A stretch of DNA of 51,869 bases from Clostridia bacterium (GCA_017500855.1 JAFVYC010000039.1:76064-127932); one strand, 5' to 3'; shown: positions 31,475-39,706, numbered from the stretch's first letter. Notes: generated by a model from the letters alone, not told the origin. Translations and numbers: made by a program.

Positions 31475-31939
31475 CTAGTTGGAAGAGTCCTTTTTGAAAA
31501 GTTTGTTTAGTTCGCTGAACAGAATTTCCACGTCCTTGAATTGGCGGTACACAACGGCAAAGCGCACGTAGGCAATTTCGTCCACTTGCTTGAGTTGCTC
31601 CATCACAAGGTCGCCAATTTTGCTGGATGGAATTTCCGCTTCCAGGCTGTTGTACAGCGCCTTTTCCACGTTGTCTACAATTTTGTCAATTTGAGCCATG
31701 GAAATTGGGCGTTTTTCGCAAGAGCGCACAATGCCGTTTTTCAACTTGATGCGCTCGTACATTTGGCGTGTGCCATCTCGCTTGATTACCAAAAATGGCA
31801 AAAGTTCAATTGTTTCGAAGGTTGTGAAGCGTTTTCCGCAGGACGTACATTCCCGCCTTCTGCGAATGCTTTTGCCGTCGTCGGTGGAACGGGAGTCGAT
31901 AACTTTGCTGTCTTCACAGCCACAGTACATGCATTTCAT
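31475..31939 (-). CDS. nrdR: Transcriptional repressor NrdR
   Basis: 154 residues: zinc ribbon MKCMYCGCEDSKVIDSR...CTSCGKRFTTFE, then an ATP-cone (PFLVIKRDGTRQMYERIKL). It represses ribonucleotide reductase genes according to dATP level. No nrd gene or NrdR box was seen in this window. Eleven bases downstream of purC. Confidence 0.97.
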   Translation of the reverse strand: MKCMYCGCEDSKVIDSRSTDDGKSIRRRRECTSCGKRFTTFETIELLPFLVIKRDGTRQMYERIKLKNGIVRSCEKRPISMAQIDKIVDNVEKALYNSLEAEIPSSKIGDLVMEQLKQVDEIAYVRFAVVYRQFKDVEILFSELNKLFKKDSSN

Positions 31940-31950
31940 TGGTAGGTCTC

Positions 31951-32658
31951 CTAGTAGGGGTAGTTTTCTTGCAGACGCCTCAAAATTTCGGCGTACTCGT
32001 ACTCGGGGTTGACGTCCTTGTGGTCGAAACGAAGCAACGTTTCTTCATCCCAAAAACGTGCGCAGTTGGGCGTGATTTCGTCGGCAACAACCAACCTGCC
32101 GTTTACTCTGCCGAACTCCAACTTGAAGTCGGCAACAACAATGCCAATTTTCTTCATCACTTCGCACAGCAGTTTGTTCACACGGGAAGCCGTGTACACC
32201 ATAAGGGACATTTCTTCCGGCGTGCAAAGGTCCATTGCGCAAGCGTGGTACTCGTTGATGACGGGGTCGTTGAGTTCGTCGTTTTTGTAGCAAAATTCCA
32301 ACACGGGCGACTTGAGTTTGCTGAAAGGTTCCAGCCCAAGGCGCACAGCCATGCTACCTGCAACGTAGTTGCGAACAACAACTTCCACGGGGATCATTTC
32401 GGCACGGCGCACCACCATTTCGCAGTCGCTGTGCTTTTGCACAAAGTGGGTGGCAATGCTGTTGTCTTCCAAAATGCTCATCAAAATGCAATTGATTTGG
32501 TTGCAGTACTTGCTTTTGTTCTTGAAGTACACCTTCTTTTTGGCGTGGTACATCATTGCGTCGTCGTAGAATTCGGCAATGGCATGGCGTGGGTTGTTGG
32601 TTGCCCACACACGCTTGGTTTTACCTTCGGAAATGAGTTCTTGCTTTTGGTAGATCAT
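31951..32658 (-). CDS. purC: Phosphoribosylaminoimidazole-succinocarboxamide synthase
   Basis: 235 residues. MIYQKQELISEGKTKRVW, IPVEVVVRNYVAGSMAVRLGLE, YKNDELNDPVINEYHA, VADFKLEFGR and VVADEITPNCARFWD match SAICAR synthetase, step 7 or 8 of purine synthesis. Heads the leftward gene series; other pur genes are absent. GGGGGCAACC precedes the ATG, a modest ribosome binding site. Confidence 0.97.
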   Translation of the reverse strand: MIYQKQELISEGKTKRVWATNNPRHAIAEFYDDAMMYHAKKKVYFKNKSKYCNQINCILMSILEDNSIATHFVQKHSDCEMVVRRAEMIPVEVVVRNYVAGSMAVRLGLEPFSKLKSPVLEFCYKNDELNDPVINEYHACAMDLCTPEEMSLMVYTASRVNKLLCEVMKKIGIVVADFKLEFGRVNGRLVVADEITPNCARFWDEETLLRFDHKDVNPEYEYAEILRRLQENYPY

Positions 32659-32717
32659 GGTTGCCCCCTTGCCACAAAATTTGCACGCAAAAACGGCGTG
32701 CGTGTTGTATATTGTAG

Positions 32718-32746
32718 ATTATACCAAAAAAACGTGTCAATGTCTA
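32718..32746 (-). promoter_or_regulatory. Sigma-A promoter of purC
   Basis: Minus strand TAGACA, 17 bases, TATAAT, 60 bases before the start; no room for a purine riboswitch. Confidence 0.7.
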
Positions 32747-32923
32747 GTACTACGGGCAAAACTTTGGGGGAAAATGCAACGCAAGTTGCAGGGTGTTGGG
32801 CGCTTTGGGAAACCGAGTGTCTGCGATTATTGAAGAATATTGGTTGCAATGTGTACGTCAATGATTTGCAAGTTGAGAATTGCGTGGTTTTGCGTTGTTT
32901 TTGCGCATTCCGCATTCCAAATG

Positions 32924-32950
32924 CGGACCGTCGGGGACGCCGGTCCCTAC
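32924..32950 (-). repeat. 27-bp dispersed repeat, inverted copy
   Basis: Exact inverted copy. The gap 32750-33183 holds this and the direct copy at 33125, and no gene. Confidence 0.85.
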
Positions 32951-33124
32951 GTTTGTTGAAGAACAAGGCGGGAGCACAAAAACGTGTGGTTGTTTAATTT
33001 AGATAGGTTGAGTTTTGCCGTTGTGGGGGATTTGGTTTGAACAAAAATTATGTGGGCAGTGTTTACATTAGATTGTGTGGGGTACGTCTATTGTTTTTTT
33101 TGCAACAGGCTAGATGTTGCAATT

Positions 33125-33151
33125 GTAGGGACCGGCGTCCTCGACGGTCCG
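33125..33151 (+). repeat. 27-bp dispersed repeat, direct copy
   Basis: One base differs from the main form. With 32924-32950 it forms an inverted pair about 175 bases apart. Confidence 0.8.
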
Positions 33152-33183
33152 TGTGTTTTTTCAAAAATCGTGTTTTGGGCAAC

Positions 33184-33217
33184 AAAAAAGGCTTGGAAAT
33201 TTCCAAGCCGATTTTTT
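33184..33217 (-). terminator. Terminator of prepilin A
   Basis: GGCTTGGAAA/TTTCCAAGCC stem, then T6 on the minus strand. Confidence 0.9.
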
Positions 33218-33233
33218 GTGTTGATTTTGTTGA

Positions 33234-33605
33234 TTAGAATGTGAGAGTAACTGTAGCTGTTGCACCATTGCTGTGAACAAGTGTGAGTACGCCTGCATCT
33301 GTGAGTGTCAATGTGCCGTTTACTGTTTCGCCAGCAGCTACAAACATTGTTTGAACATTTTCCACACCTGTAAGAGAAGTTCCATCAACCTTAATTGTGT
33401 TTGCGCCAACTGTCCAAGCACCATCATCAATCAATTCAGCGTTGATAAGTGTTGCAATTTGGTGGAGTTCTTGGTCTGCTACGGATTGATTAGCTTTTGC
33501 AATGAATGCTGTGTAGCCAACAACGGATACGGATGCAAGGATTGCAAGGATAGCGATAACTACCAAGAGTTCTACGAGCGTGAAGCCTTTCTTTGTTCTT
33601 TTCAT
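33234..33605 (-). CDS. Prepilin-type protein A
   Basis: 123 residues from ATG 33605 (AAGGAG). MKRTKKGFTLVELLVVIAIL is the prepilin leader and helix, with cleavage before FTLVE, followed by a short Thr/Val-rich head (TSLTGVENVQTMFVAAGE, TLTLTDAGVLTLVHSN). Diverges from prepilin B after about residue 35. The first 8 codons and the preceding 25 bases are identical to those of prepilin B in opposite orientation. Codon use is richer in GCA/ACA/GTT than neighbours. Confidence 0.9.
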   Translation of the reverse strand: MKRTKKGFTLVELLVVIAILAILASVSVVGYTAFIAKANQSVADQELHQIATLINAELIDDGAWTVGANTIKVDGTSLTGVENVQTMFVAAGETVNGTLTLTDAGVLTLVHSNGATATVTLTF

Positions 33606-33628
33606 TTTTGTTTTCTCCTTCGAAAGAT
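33580..33628. repeat. Left arm of a 49-bp inverted repeat
   Basis: Contains the ribosome binding site, the start codon and 8 codons of prepilin A. Perfect inverted match to 34355-34403. Confidence 0.9.
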
Positions 33629-33637
33629 GTTTTTTAT

Positions 33638-33646
33638 ATTGTAGCA
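33638..33646 (-). promoter_or_regulatory. Extended -10 element before prepilin A
   Basis: Minus strand TGCTACAAT, about 33 bases before the ATG. Its -35 region is poor. The matching position at prepilin B lacks it. Confidence 0.4.
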
Positions 33647-33733
33647 ATTTGCTAAATATACATTGTTGGGGTGCGAATGGGTGCAAGTTGGTTTTGTTCC
33701 ATTGTTACCGTTTGGCAACAGACAACCACTACC

Positions 33734-34017
33734 ACATAATACACATTATGTTGTGCAGTTTTGTACCAAACTTAGCCCACACACAAATCTATAATACACT
33801 TTATTACAAAATATGTCAAACCTTTTTCCCCAAAAAGTATATATATATAATTTTTATAGCCATAGATTTGATTGAAATTGTTGATATCTACCACTCGAAA
33901 ACACTCAAAAAGTAGAAATAGTTGAAATTGTGAATATAAACAGGAAAATTTTGCGTGCAACATTTGTTGTTTTGAACAAGCATAGTTAGAAAAGACACAA
34001 CATAATGTGTATTATGT
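33734..34017. mobile_element. Palindrome-bounded element 2 (284 bp)
   Basis: Bounded by ACATAATACACATTATGT (33734-33751) and ACATAATGTGTATTATGT (34000-34017), extended by TGTG/CACA into 22-bp inverted repeats. AT-rich interior with a TTGACA-N17-TATTAT promoter pointing out through one end, exactly as in element 1, though the interiors are not similar. Confidence 0.5.
33791..33819 (-). promoter_or_regulatory. Promoter inside element 2
   Basis: Minus strand TTGACA, 17 bases, TATTAT, about 185 bases upstream of prepilin A. It likely drives prepilin A through the palindrome. Confidence 0.65.
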
Positions 34018-34228
34018 TGTTTTGTGAAAAAACGTTGTGGCAAACAAAACGTTTGAAGTTGCCACCACCAAGATGGCGTGCAGTTGAACACAATTTGGCA
34101 GTTGACATGCCACCGCCGTTTTTGCAACGACAAACCGAAATGCAAACACCGTTGAGTTGTTTTTTGGCGCAAACCGTGCAAAAGGCGAATACGTTTGCTG
34201 TGCTTTGCACAAAGGGCAAAAACAACAC

Positions 34229-34331
34229 TATCGTATTTTTGAACTCAACGGCACAAAATACAAAACCTTTATCGTATTTTCGCCCCAAAGGGCTAAAATA
34301 CCAAACCTTTTATCGTATTTTCGCCCCAAAA
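34229..34331 (+). repeat. Direct repeats upstream of prepilin B
   Basis: Three copies of TATCGTATTTT at about 40-base spacing (34229, 34271, 34311). The last two share TTTATCGTATTTTCGCCCCA. I see no consensus promoter here. Confidence 0.65.
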
Positions 34332-34354
34332 AGAAAGGGGCAAAAATAAAAAAT

Positions 34355-34403
34355 ATCTTTCGAAGGAGAAAACAAAAATGAAAAGAACAAAGAAAGGCTT
34401 CAC
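34355..34403. repeat. Right arm of the 49-bp inverted repeat
   Basis: Ribosome binding site, start codon and 8 codons of prepilin B. Confidence 0.9.
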
Positions 34404-34731
34404 ACTTGTTGAATTGTTGGTAGTTATTGCAATCCTTGCAATTCTTGCATCCGTATCCGTTGTAGGTTACACAGCATTCATCGACAAAGCTGAACAATCC
34501 AACGCAAACACATTGCTTGCACAAGTTGCTGACTACATCTATGCTGAAGAAATCTCCAATCCAGATTATGCAGTATCTATCGAAAACGAAACAGAATTGG
34601 ATGCATATTTGACAGCTATGGGTCTTGACACAACAACAGTTGCTGCAATCTCTCTCAAAGAAAACACAACTGACACACTTGTTTACGAATACGAAACAGG
34701 CAAGACAGTTGAACTCAAGATTGGTGCTTAA
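34378..34731 (+). CDS. Prepilin-type protein B
   Basis: 117 residues, MKRTKKGFTLVELLVVIAIL then a short acidic head (DKAEQSNANTLLAQVADYIYAEEISN, ENTTDTLVYEYETGKTVELKIG). AAGGAG ribosome binding site. Divergently oriented from prepilin A across about 770 bases. A pilin or pseudopilin subunit by family; no assembly machinery is in the window. Codon use (GAA, ACA, GCA) differs from the CTT/GTT/TTG-rich genes around, as in a highly expressed or acquired gene. Confidence 0.9.
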   Translation: MKRTKKGFTLVELLVVIAILAILASVSVVGYTAFIDKAEQSNANTLLAQVADYIYAEEISNPDYAVSIENETELDAYLTAMGLDTTTVAAISLKENTTDTLVYEYETGKTVELKIGA

Positions 34732-34753
34732 TTAACAACCACAAACACAAAAA

Positions 34754-34778
34754 GGCTTGGAAAAATCCAAGTCTTTTT
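34754..34778 (+). terminator. Terminator of prepilin B
   Basis: GGCTTGGA/TCCAAGTC stem, T5. The stem is nearly the same as that of the prepilin A terminator. Confidence 0.85.
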
Positions 34779-34966
34779 CTTTTGCCAAAAACACATCGCT
34801 TTGCACCACTAGCAACCCACAATTTTGCCAAAAACGCACCAATTGGCACGCTTTGCAAAAAAAGTTGCAGTTTTGCCCGACAAATCCACCACTTTTGCAC
34901 ACAAATTCCACCAAACATTTTTCGGAACAAAAAAAGTGCCACGCTAAATGGCACTTTGGTGTTTTG

Positions 34967-35734
34967 CTAGTTGGTTGCCCACATGTCTACATCCTGCAAC
35001 AACGTGGAAATTGCTTGCATTTGCTCTTGAACAAGCGGGTAGCTTTGCAACGTGTTGCGCAATGCATACCAAGCAAGGCGCAAAATTTTGGGGTTTTTCA
35101 AATTCAATGCGTGGATGAAGTACACGCAAACGTTGATTACGTCGGCACGCTCCACTTCGTCCAGACCGGTGCCTTGCTCGAACTCCAAACGCACTTGTTC
35201 CGTCAATGCAAGCAGGCGCTTGAGCGTTTGTGTGGAAATGTACACAGGCTCGGATGCGAAAAACCTTTCGGCACGTTTTTGCCAATCCTTGTTGAGGCTT
35301 TCGGGGTCGACGGACTTCAAAATGTGTTCGCCGGCACGCTTGAAGGGCTTCAACACGTCGTTGGCAAAGCGAGCGTAACTTTCGTTGCTGTCGGCATCGG
35401 GAAAGTACTGGCGCAAAAATTCCAAAAAGTTCCTTCGCCCACTGTCAACTTCCGTAAGCAAGCACACCACAAATGCAAACAGACGGTTGCGCTCGGCAGG
35501 CAGTTTGAGTTTGCACGCACGGGTGCCATCGGACTTGGTCCAAGAAACGGAAGCACGAGTGAACTCCGTAACGTAGGAAGAAGTTTTGAGTGTTTCCGCA
35601 AGGCACAGGCGCAGTTGGTCGGTTTGCGCAACGCACTTCAAAAGTTCGGCAATGTGTTTGTCGACCAAAATGAGTTTGCCATCGATTAGGTTGTTGACGC
35701 ATTCGCTAAAGTAAGAAAGTTGATTTTTGGGCAT
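34967..35734 (-). CDS. Unknown soluble helical protein
   Basis: Not recognised. 255 residues from ATG 35734 (GGTGG upstream). No signal peptide or membrane segment; rich in Leu, Glu, Arg and predicted helical throughout (LIDGKLILVDKHIAELLKCVAQ, LFAFVVCLLTEVDSGRRNFLEFLRQYFPD). Has its own promoter and no operon partner. Codon use is typical of the window, so it is probably a native gene. Confidence 0.75.
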   Translation of the reverse strand: MPKNQLSYFSECVNNLIDGKLILVDKHIAELLKCVAQTDQLRLCLAETLKTSSYVTEFTRASVSWTKSDGTRACKLKLPAERNRLFAFVVCLLTEVDSGRRNFLEFLRQYFPDADSNESYARFANDVLKPFKRAGEHILKSVDPESLNKDWQKRAERFFASEPVYISTQTLKRLLALTEQVRLEFEQGTGLDEVERADVINVCVYFIHALNLKNPKILRLAWYALRNTLQSYPLVQEQMQAISTLLQDVDMWATN

Positions 35735-35809
35735 AGTTCCACCATTTTGCTTGCTTTGCAAGGCAAAAAACACCTTGAAAAAAGCAAGTTACCATTTTGT
35801 TGTACCTAC

Positions 35810-35838
35810 AGTATACCACATTGCAAAAACAATTCCAA
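35810..35838 (-). promoter_or_regulatory. Sigma-A promoter
   Basis: Minus strand TTGGAA, 17 bases, TATACT, 76 bases before ATG 35734. Confidence 0.55.
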
Positions 35839-35866
35839 GTATTTTCAACAAAAAGCGTCAAATCTC

Positions 35867-35895
35867 TTGTGGGAAAATGGATTTTGTAGTATAAT
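35867..35895 (+). promoter_or_regulatory. Sigma-A promoter of the DUF4364 gene
   Basis: TTGTGG, 17 bases, TATAAT. Confidence 0.55.
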
Positions 35896-35924
35896 TTTGT
35901 AGCACCACCATCAAGGAGAGTACC

Positions 35925-36461
35925 ATGCAAGCAGGGATAACGCAAGATAGCACACTTAACAAACTGATTTTGCTGTTTGTTTTTGACAAAATGGAAACTG
36001 CGCTTACCGAAGCCACCATCTTGGATTTGTGTAGCTACAAAAACAACTGGATAGACTTTGCCAACTGCAAGCAAACCTTGATTGACGTTGTGCAAAACGG
36101 ATTTGTGTACCGTAGCACCCCAATGGGCGGTGGCGACGATTTGTACGACTTGACAAGCGAAGGCAGATGGTGCTTGAAGAATTTCTACACCCGCATTCCT
36201 TCCAGCGTGAGGCAAACCATTTCCGACGACATCAAAATCAAGCGCATCGACTACCGTCGCAGGCAGGACTACACTGCCACCTACACCAAGTGCCCCGACG
36301 GAAGCTACGACGTTGTTTTGCGCATTGTAGAGCCAACCAAAACCACTTTGGAAATAAAGTTGAACGTGATGACTCGCAACATTGCCAAGTACATTGAGCG
36401 CACCTGGCAAGAAAAAGCGCCAACAGTGTACGGCAGAGTTTCCGACGTGCTGTTGGACTAA
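35925..36461 (+). CDS. DUF4364-family protein
   Basis: 178 residues: MQAGITQDSTLNKLILLFVFDKMETALTEATILDLCSYKNNWIDF, LTSEGRWCLKNFYTRIPSSVRQTI. The N-terminal half reads as a winged helix. This matches my memory of the DUF4364 family of Clostridia, probable small transcriptional regulators of unknown target. AAGGAGAG ribosome binding site; own promoter and terminator. Confidence 0.8.
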   Translation: MQAGITQDSTLNKLILLFVFDKMETALTEATILDLCSYKNNWIDFANCKQTLIDVVQNGFVYRSTPMGGGDDLYDLTSEGRWCLKNFYTRIPSSVRQTISDDIKIKRIDYRRRQDYTATYTKCPDGSYDVVLRIVEPTKTTLEIKLNVMTRNIAKYIERTWQEKAPTVYGRVSDVLLD

Positions 36462-36493
36462 AACAAATCCAACTAAACATGCAAATTTCCCAC

Positions 36494-36531
36494 CACGTCC
36501 CTTGCGTTTTGCAAGTGGGCGTGATTTTTTT
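36494..36531 (+). terminator. Terminator of the DUF4364 gene
   Basis: CACGTCCCTTGC/GCAAGTGGGCGTG stem with a bulge, T7. Confidence 0.75.
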
Positions 36532-36535
36532 GCAA

Positions 36536-36563
36536 CAAAAAAGGCAACCGTTTTTGATTGCCT
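36536..36563 (-). terminator. Terminator of the fakA-fakB operon
   Basis: Minus strand AGGCAA/TTGCCT stem with A-rich loop, T6. Confidence 0.7.
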
Positions 36564-36574
36564 TTGATTGATTT

Positions 36575-37471
36575 CTACTTGGAAGAATCGAAAGTTACGG
36601 GCTTGCCTGCAACGTAGATTGCTACCGTTCCGGGGCCTGCCGATGCGCCAACAATTGGGTCTACAATTGCCACGGTGATTTTGCTTTGCAACTCGGGGCG
36701 TTTTTCCACAAGCATGGAAATGAGCATGTTTGCATCCTCGATGCAGTCGGCGTGAGCAACAACCACTTCGCTGTACAGCGTTGGGTCGTACTCGTCCAAA
36801 GCCCTTTCAACAAGGCGTTGGTAGGCAAGTTTTTTGCCTTTTACCTTTTCTACCGAACAGTTTTGACCGATAACGTCGGAAATGATGATGGGTTTTACGT
36901 TGAGCAAACTGCCAAAAAGCGCCGTTGCAGGGGAAACCCTTCCTGCTTGCTTCAAGTACAAAAGTTTGTCTACAGTGCATTCTTGGTTAACGCACAAGCG
37001 AATGCTTTGGATGTAGTCGGCAGTTTGTTGCAAAGTTTTGCCTTCGGCACGGCAATTTGCTGCCATTTTGCACAAAATGCCCAAGCCTGCGCTGGAATTG
37101 AGGCTGTCGATGCACACAATTTGGCAGTCGGGGTGTTCTGCAAGAAGTTGATCTCGCACAACGTAGCTTGCTTTTACCGATGCGCTGAGTGCGCTAGAGC
37201 AAGAAATGGACAAAATGTCGTAGCCTTGGTTGATGTAGTGAAGGAATTTTTCCTTGTAGTCTACAGCGTTTGCTTGGGAAGTTAGCACACGTGTGCCGTT
37301 GCGCATCAAGTCGTAGAATTCGTGCGCCGACATCACGTCCCAATCCAAACTTGCGGGGGCTGTTGTGCCGTTGTAGCTAACGCTCATGGGAACGTAGTCG
37401 ATGTTGTACTTTTGGCGTTCGTCCTTGGACAAACTACTGCAAGAGTCTGTGATGATTGCAAATGGTTTCAT
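36575..37471 (-). CDS. DegV-family fatty-acid-binding protein (FakB-like)
   Basis: 298 residues. FAIITDSCSSLSKDERQKYNIDYVPMSV, TSQANAVDYKEKF, ILSISCSSALSASVKAS (fatty-acid binding Ser region), CIDSLNSSAGLGIL and the C-terminal VGASAGPGTVAIY. DegV/FakB proteins hold a free fatty acid while FakA phosphorylates it, feeding phospholipid synthesis. It lies 23 bases after fakA, which supports the FakB role. Confidence 0.93.
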   Translation of the reverse strand: MKPFAIITDSCSSLSKDERQKYNIDYVPMSVSYNGTTAPASLDWDVMSAHEFYDLMRNGTRVLTSQANAVDYKEKFLHYINQGYDILSISCSSALSASVKASYVVRDQLLAEHPDCQIVCIDSLNSSAGLGILCKMAANCRAEGKTLQQTADYIQSIRLCVNQECTVDKLLYLKQAGRVSPATALFGSLLNVKPIIISDVIGQNCSVEKVKGKKLAYQRLVERALDEYDPTLYSEVVVAHADCIEDANMLISMLVEKRPELQSKITVAIVDPIVGASAGPGTVAIYVAGKPVTFDSSK

Positions 37472-37494
37472 TGCGTTTCTCCTTTGTTAGATAC

Positions 37495-39141
37495 TTACTC
37501 GATGATAAGAATAAAGTCGTAGACTTCCTGTTTGCCGTCTACTTCGTAGAACTCCAAATTGGGGTAATTTTGAGCCACGTGTTGGGCAGTTTGTTGCCTT
37601 TCGCTTTGTGTTGCATCCTTGCCGTACACAGCAATGACGTAGTTTTTGTCGTCCATTTCCAGCGAAGCAAGCAAATCTTGCACTGCGCCAATTTTGCTTT
37701 GGTTGCACACACGCATTGTTTTGCCCGTGAATCCAATGTAGTGGCCTGCCGTGATTTCCACACCGTTCAACGTTGTGTGCCTGACAGCCGTTGTGATGCT
37801 TGCCGTGACAACGCCTTGCATTGCTTCCACCATTTCTTGGGCAATTTGTTGGCCGTTGTTGCAAGAGAAATCCAACATTGACAAAATTGAGTAGGCTTGG
37901 CCAAAATCCTTGGTTGGGATGATGTGCACAACGGATTTTTGGTACACGTCCTTGGCACTTTGCGCTGCCATGATGATGTTGCTGTTGTTTGGAAGCACAA
38001 AAATTTCGTCGCAGTTGACAGTTTCGAAGGCTTCAACAAAGTCTTCGACCGATGGGTTTTTGGTTTGGCCACCGTCGATGACGATGTCGGCGCCCAACTC
38101 CTTGAACACGTCGGAAAGCCCTTCGCCACTTGCAACTGTCACAACGCCAAACTTTTTGTGCGGGTGCTTTTTGACCTTCTTTTCTTGCTTTTGCAAGCCG
38201 TTGTGTTGCAACGTCATGTTTTCTATTTTGACGGTGAGAAATTCGCCAAACTGTTGGCAAAACTTAAGCACTTTGTAGGGCTTCAGCGTGTGCACATGCA
38301 ATTTGACAATTGTGTCGGTTTTGAAAGCCACAACGGAATCGCCAATGGTTTCCAAGTAGTCGACGATGGTTGCAACGTCGAATGCGTCCACGTCCACCTT
38401 GCAAGTTTGCAATTGAAGCAAACATTCTGTGCAGTAGCCGAACACCATTTGGCTGTCCTTGGTGAACTTGGAAAAATCCAACTGTTGCGCAACCGTTGCC
38501 ACCGAGGACACGGCTTCTTCGTGCAGTTGCGTTGTGGGAAGCATGCCTTCCACAAAGTACAGCAAGCCTGCGCCACCACTGTCTACCACACCTGCTTCTT
38601 TCAACACGGGCAACAGGTTTGGCGTGTTTTTGAGGGACACGTTCATTGCTTGGAAGCATTGGGAAGCAAACTGTTCCATGCTGTCCACGCTTGTGCAAAG
38701 TTGGTTTGCGCTTTCGGCAGTTTCCCTTGCAACGGTCAGCATTGTGCCCTCTACCGGTTGAGAAACGGCTGTGTAGGCTTGCTGAACAGCGCAAGTCAGC
38801 GCTTGGCAAAATTGTTGCAAAGTTGCTTGTTCAAGCCCTTCCAAGCCCTTGGAAAGCCCTGCAAAAAGTTGCGAAAAAATAACTCCGCTATTGCCACGGG
38901 CAGAAAGTAGCATGCCTTTTGCCATCCCTTCCGCCTTGGCAGAGATAGATGTGCTTGCCGTTTGTTGAAGGCTTTGAAGTCCACCGCAAAGCGTCATGTA
39001 CATGTTGTCGCCCGTGTCGCCATCGGGGATGGGGAACACGTTGAGGTCGTTGATTTCTTTTAGATTTTCCTTGAAGTGCTTTGCGCCCCTTTCCACAAGT
39101 TGCGCAAATTGTTGACCTGTGATGATTGTTTGATGTGTCAA
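37495..39141 (-). CDS. fakA: Fatty acid kinase A (DAK2-domain)
   Basis: 548 residues from TTG 39141, chosen for AGGAG 8 bases upstream; the frame is open further without similarity. NLKEINDLNVFPIPDGDTGDNMYMTL is the DAK2 nucleotide and metal site, SARGNSGVIFSQLFAG follows, and VVDSGGAGLLYFVEGM ends the kinase domain (about residue 200). Middle and C-terminal domains (FGYCTECLLQ..., VVTVASGEGLSDVFKELGADIVIDGGQ, ILPNNSNIIMAA-like) complete the FakA plan. It phosphorylates fatty acids bound to FakB. Confidence 0.94.
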   Translation of the reverse strand: MTHQTIITGQQFAQLVERGAKHFKENLKEINDLNVFPIPDGDTGDNMYMTLCGGLQSLQQTASTSISAKAEGMAKGMLLSARGNSGVIFSQLFAGLSKGLEGLEQATLQQFCQALTCAVQQAYTAVSQPVEGTMLTVARETAESANQLCTSVDSMEQFASQCFQAMNVSLKNTPNLLPVLKEAGVVDSGGAGLLYFVEGMLPTTQLHEEAVSSVATVAQQLDFSKFTKDSQMVFGYCTECLLQLQTCKVDVDAFDVATIVDYLETIGDSVVAFKTDTIVKLHVHTLKPYKVLKFCQQFGEFLTVKIENMTLQHNGLQKQEKKVKKHPHKKFGVVTVASGEGLSDVFKELGADIVIDGGQTKNPSVEDFVEAFETVNCDEIFVLPNNSNIIMAAQSAKDVYQKSVVHIIPTKDFGQAYSILSMLDFSCNNGQQIAQEMVEAMQGVVTASITTAVRHTTLNGVEITAGHYIGFTGKTMRVCNQSKIGAVQDLLASLEMDDKNYVIAVYGKDATQSERQQTAQHVAQNYPNLEFYEVDGKQEVYDFILIIE

Positions 39142-39331
39142 AACTGTTTCTCCTGTATGGATTGGACAAAAGTCCGTTGCCCCATTTGGGGGATACTGCC
39201 ACATTGTAGCACGTCAAGGTCAATCAAAGGTCAACTTTGCAAAATTTTGAAAAAAATTAGTTGAAGTTTCAATTTGTGTGAAAAATGGGGTACCAAATGC
39301 AAAGTTACTACAAAAACAAAAAACTAGGCGT

Positions 39332-39366
39332 GCTCGCAACTGCAACTTGCGTTGTCTCGCCCCAAA
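39332..39366 (+). repeat. GCTCGCAACTGCAACTTGCG repeat, copy 1
   Basis: Related copies at 39629-39660 (direct) and 39968-39993 (inverted). Each contains CGCAACTGCAACTTGCG, a 17-base inverted-repeat-like core. Confidence 0.65.
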
Positions 39367-39520
39367 TGAAATCAAATCCGCCTTTGTCGCCCTGCGTAGC
39401 GGGATTTCATCACATGTGCATACCGCTTGCGGTATATTGCGTCATTCGTCGTGTCAGCCCGACGAATAGCAAATTTCATCCACTGCAAGTGGATTTATTC
39501 CGCAGTCAGCGGATTTAATT
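39366..39520 (+). repeat. Hairpin array, ATTTCATC-linker family
   Basis: Hairpins such as ATACCGC-TT-GCGGTAT, ATTCGTCG/CGACGAAT, CCACT-GCA-AGTGG and CCGC-AGTCA-GCGG are joined by ATTTCATC, ending in GGATTTAATT. On the left the linker is inverted (GAAATCAAATCC), so orientation flips near 39395. Same family as 17759-17815. Confidence 0.8.
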
Positions 39521-39555
39521 GAAAGAAGCGCTTGCCAAAAGCAAGTGCTTCTTTC
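39521..39555 (-). terminator. 14-bp stem hairpin next to the array
   Basis: GAAAGAAGCGCTTGC/GCAAGTGCTTCTTTC. It abuts the array end and a 13-base copy of the tRNA-Leu 3' end; it looks like a tRNA terminator left behind. Confidence 0.5.
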
Positions 39556-39568
39556 TGGTGCGAGATGT
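39556..39568 (-). repeat. 13-base duplicate of the tRNA-Leu 3' end
   Basis: TGGTGCGAGATGT equals 39707-39719, the CCA tail and acceptor stem of tRNA-Leu. Could be an attachment-site scar or the end of a decayed second tRNA. Confidence 0.55.
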
Positions 39569-39668
39569 ACTCGCCTATGGCTCGTGGCGTTCGCTTCGCT
39601 CGGCTGAGGAGACCACGTCTCACATCGTTGCTTCGCAACTGCAACCTGCGTTGCATCGCCCCAAAGCA

Positions 39669-39702
39669 AAAAAAAAGAACCTTTGCTTCGCAAAAGTTCT
39701 CT
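39669..39702 (-). terminator. Terminator of tRNA-Leu
   Basis: Minus strand AGAACTTTTGC-GAAG-CAAAGGTTCT then T10. Confidence 0.85.
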
Positions 39703-39706
39703 TGTT

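Noticed and set aside
32659..32717. Purine riboswitch before purC
   Set aside because: Predicted leader is only about 50 bases and has no matching fold.
39200..39260. Promoter of fakA with TTGACC direct repeats
   Set aside because: TGCTACAAT is a plausible extended -10, but no -35 box at proper spacing; left out of the features.
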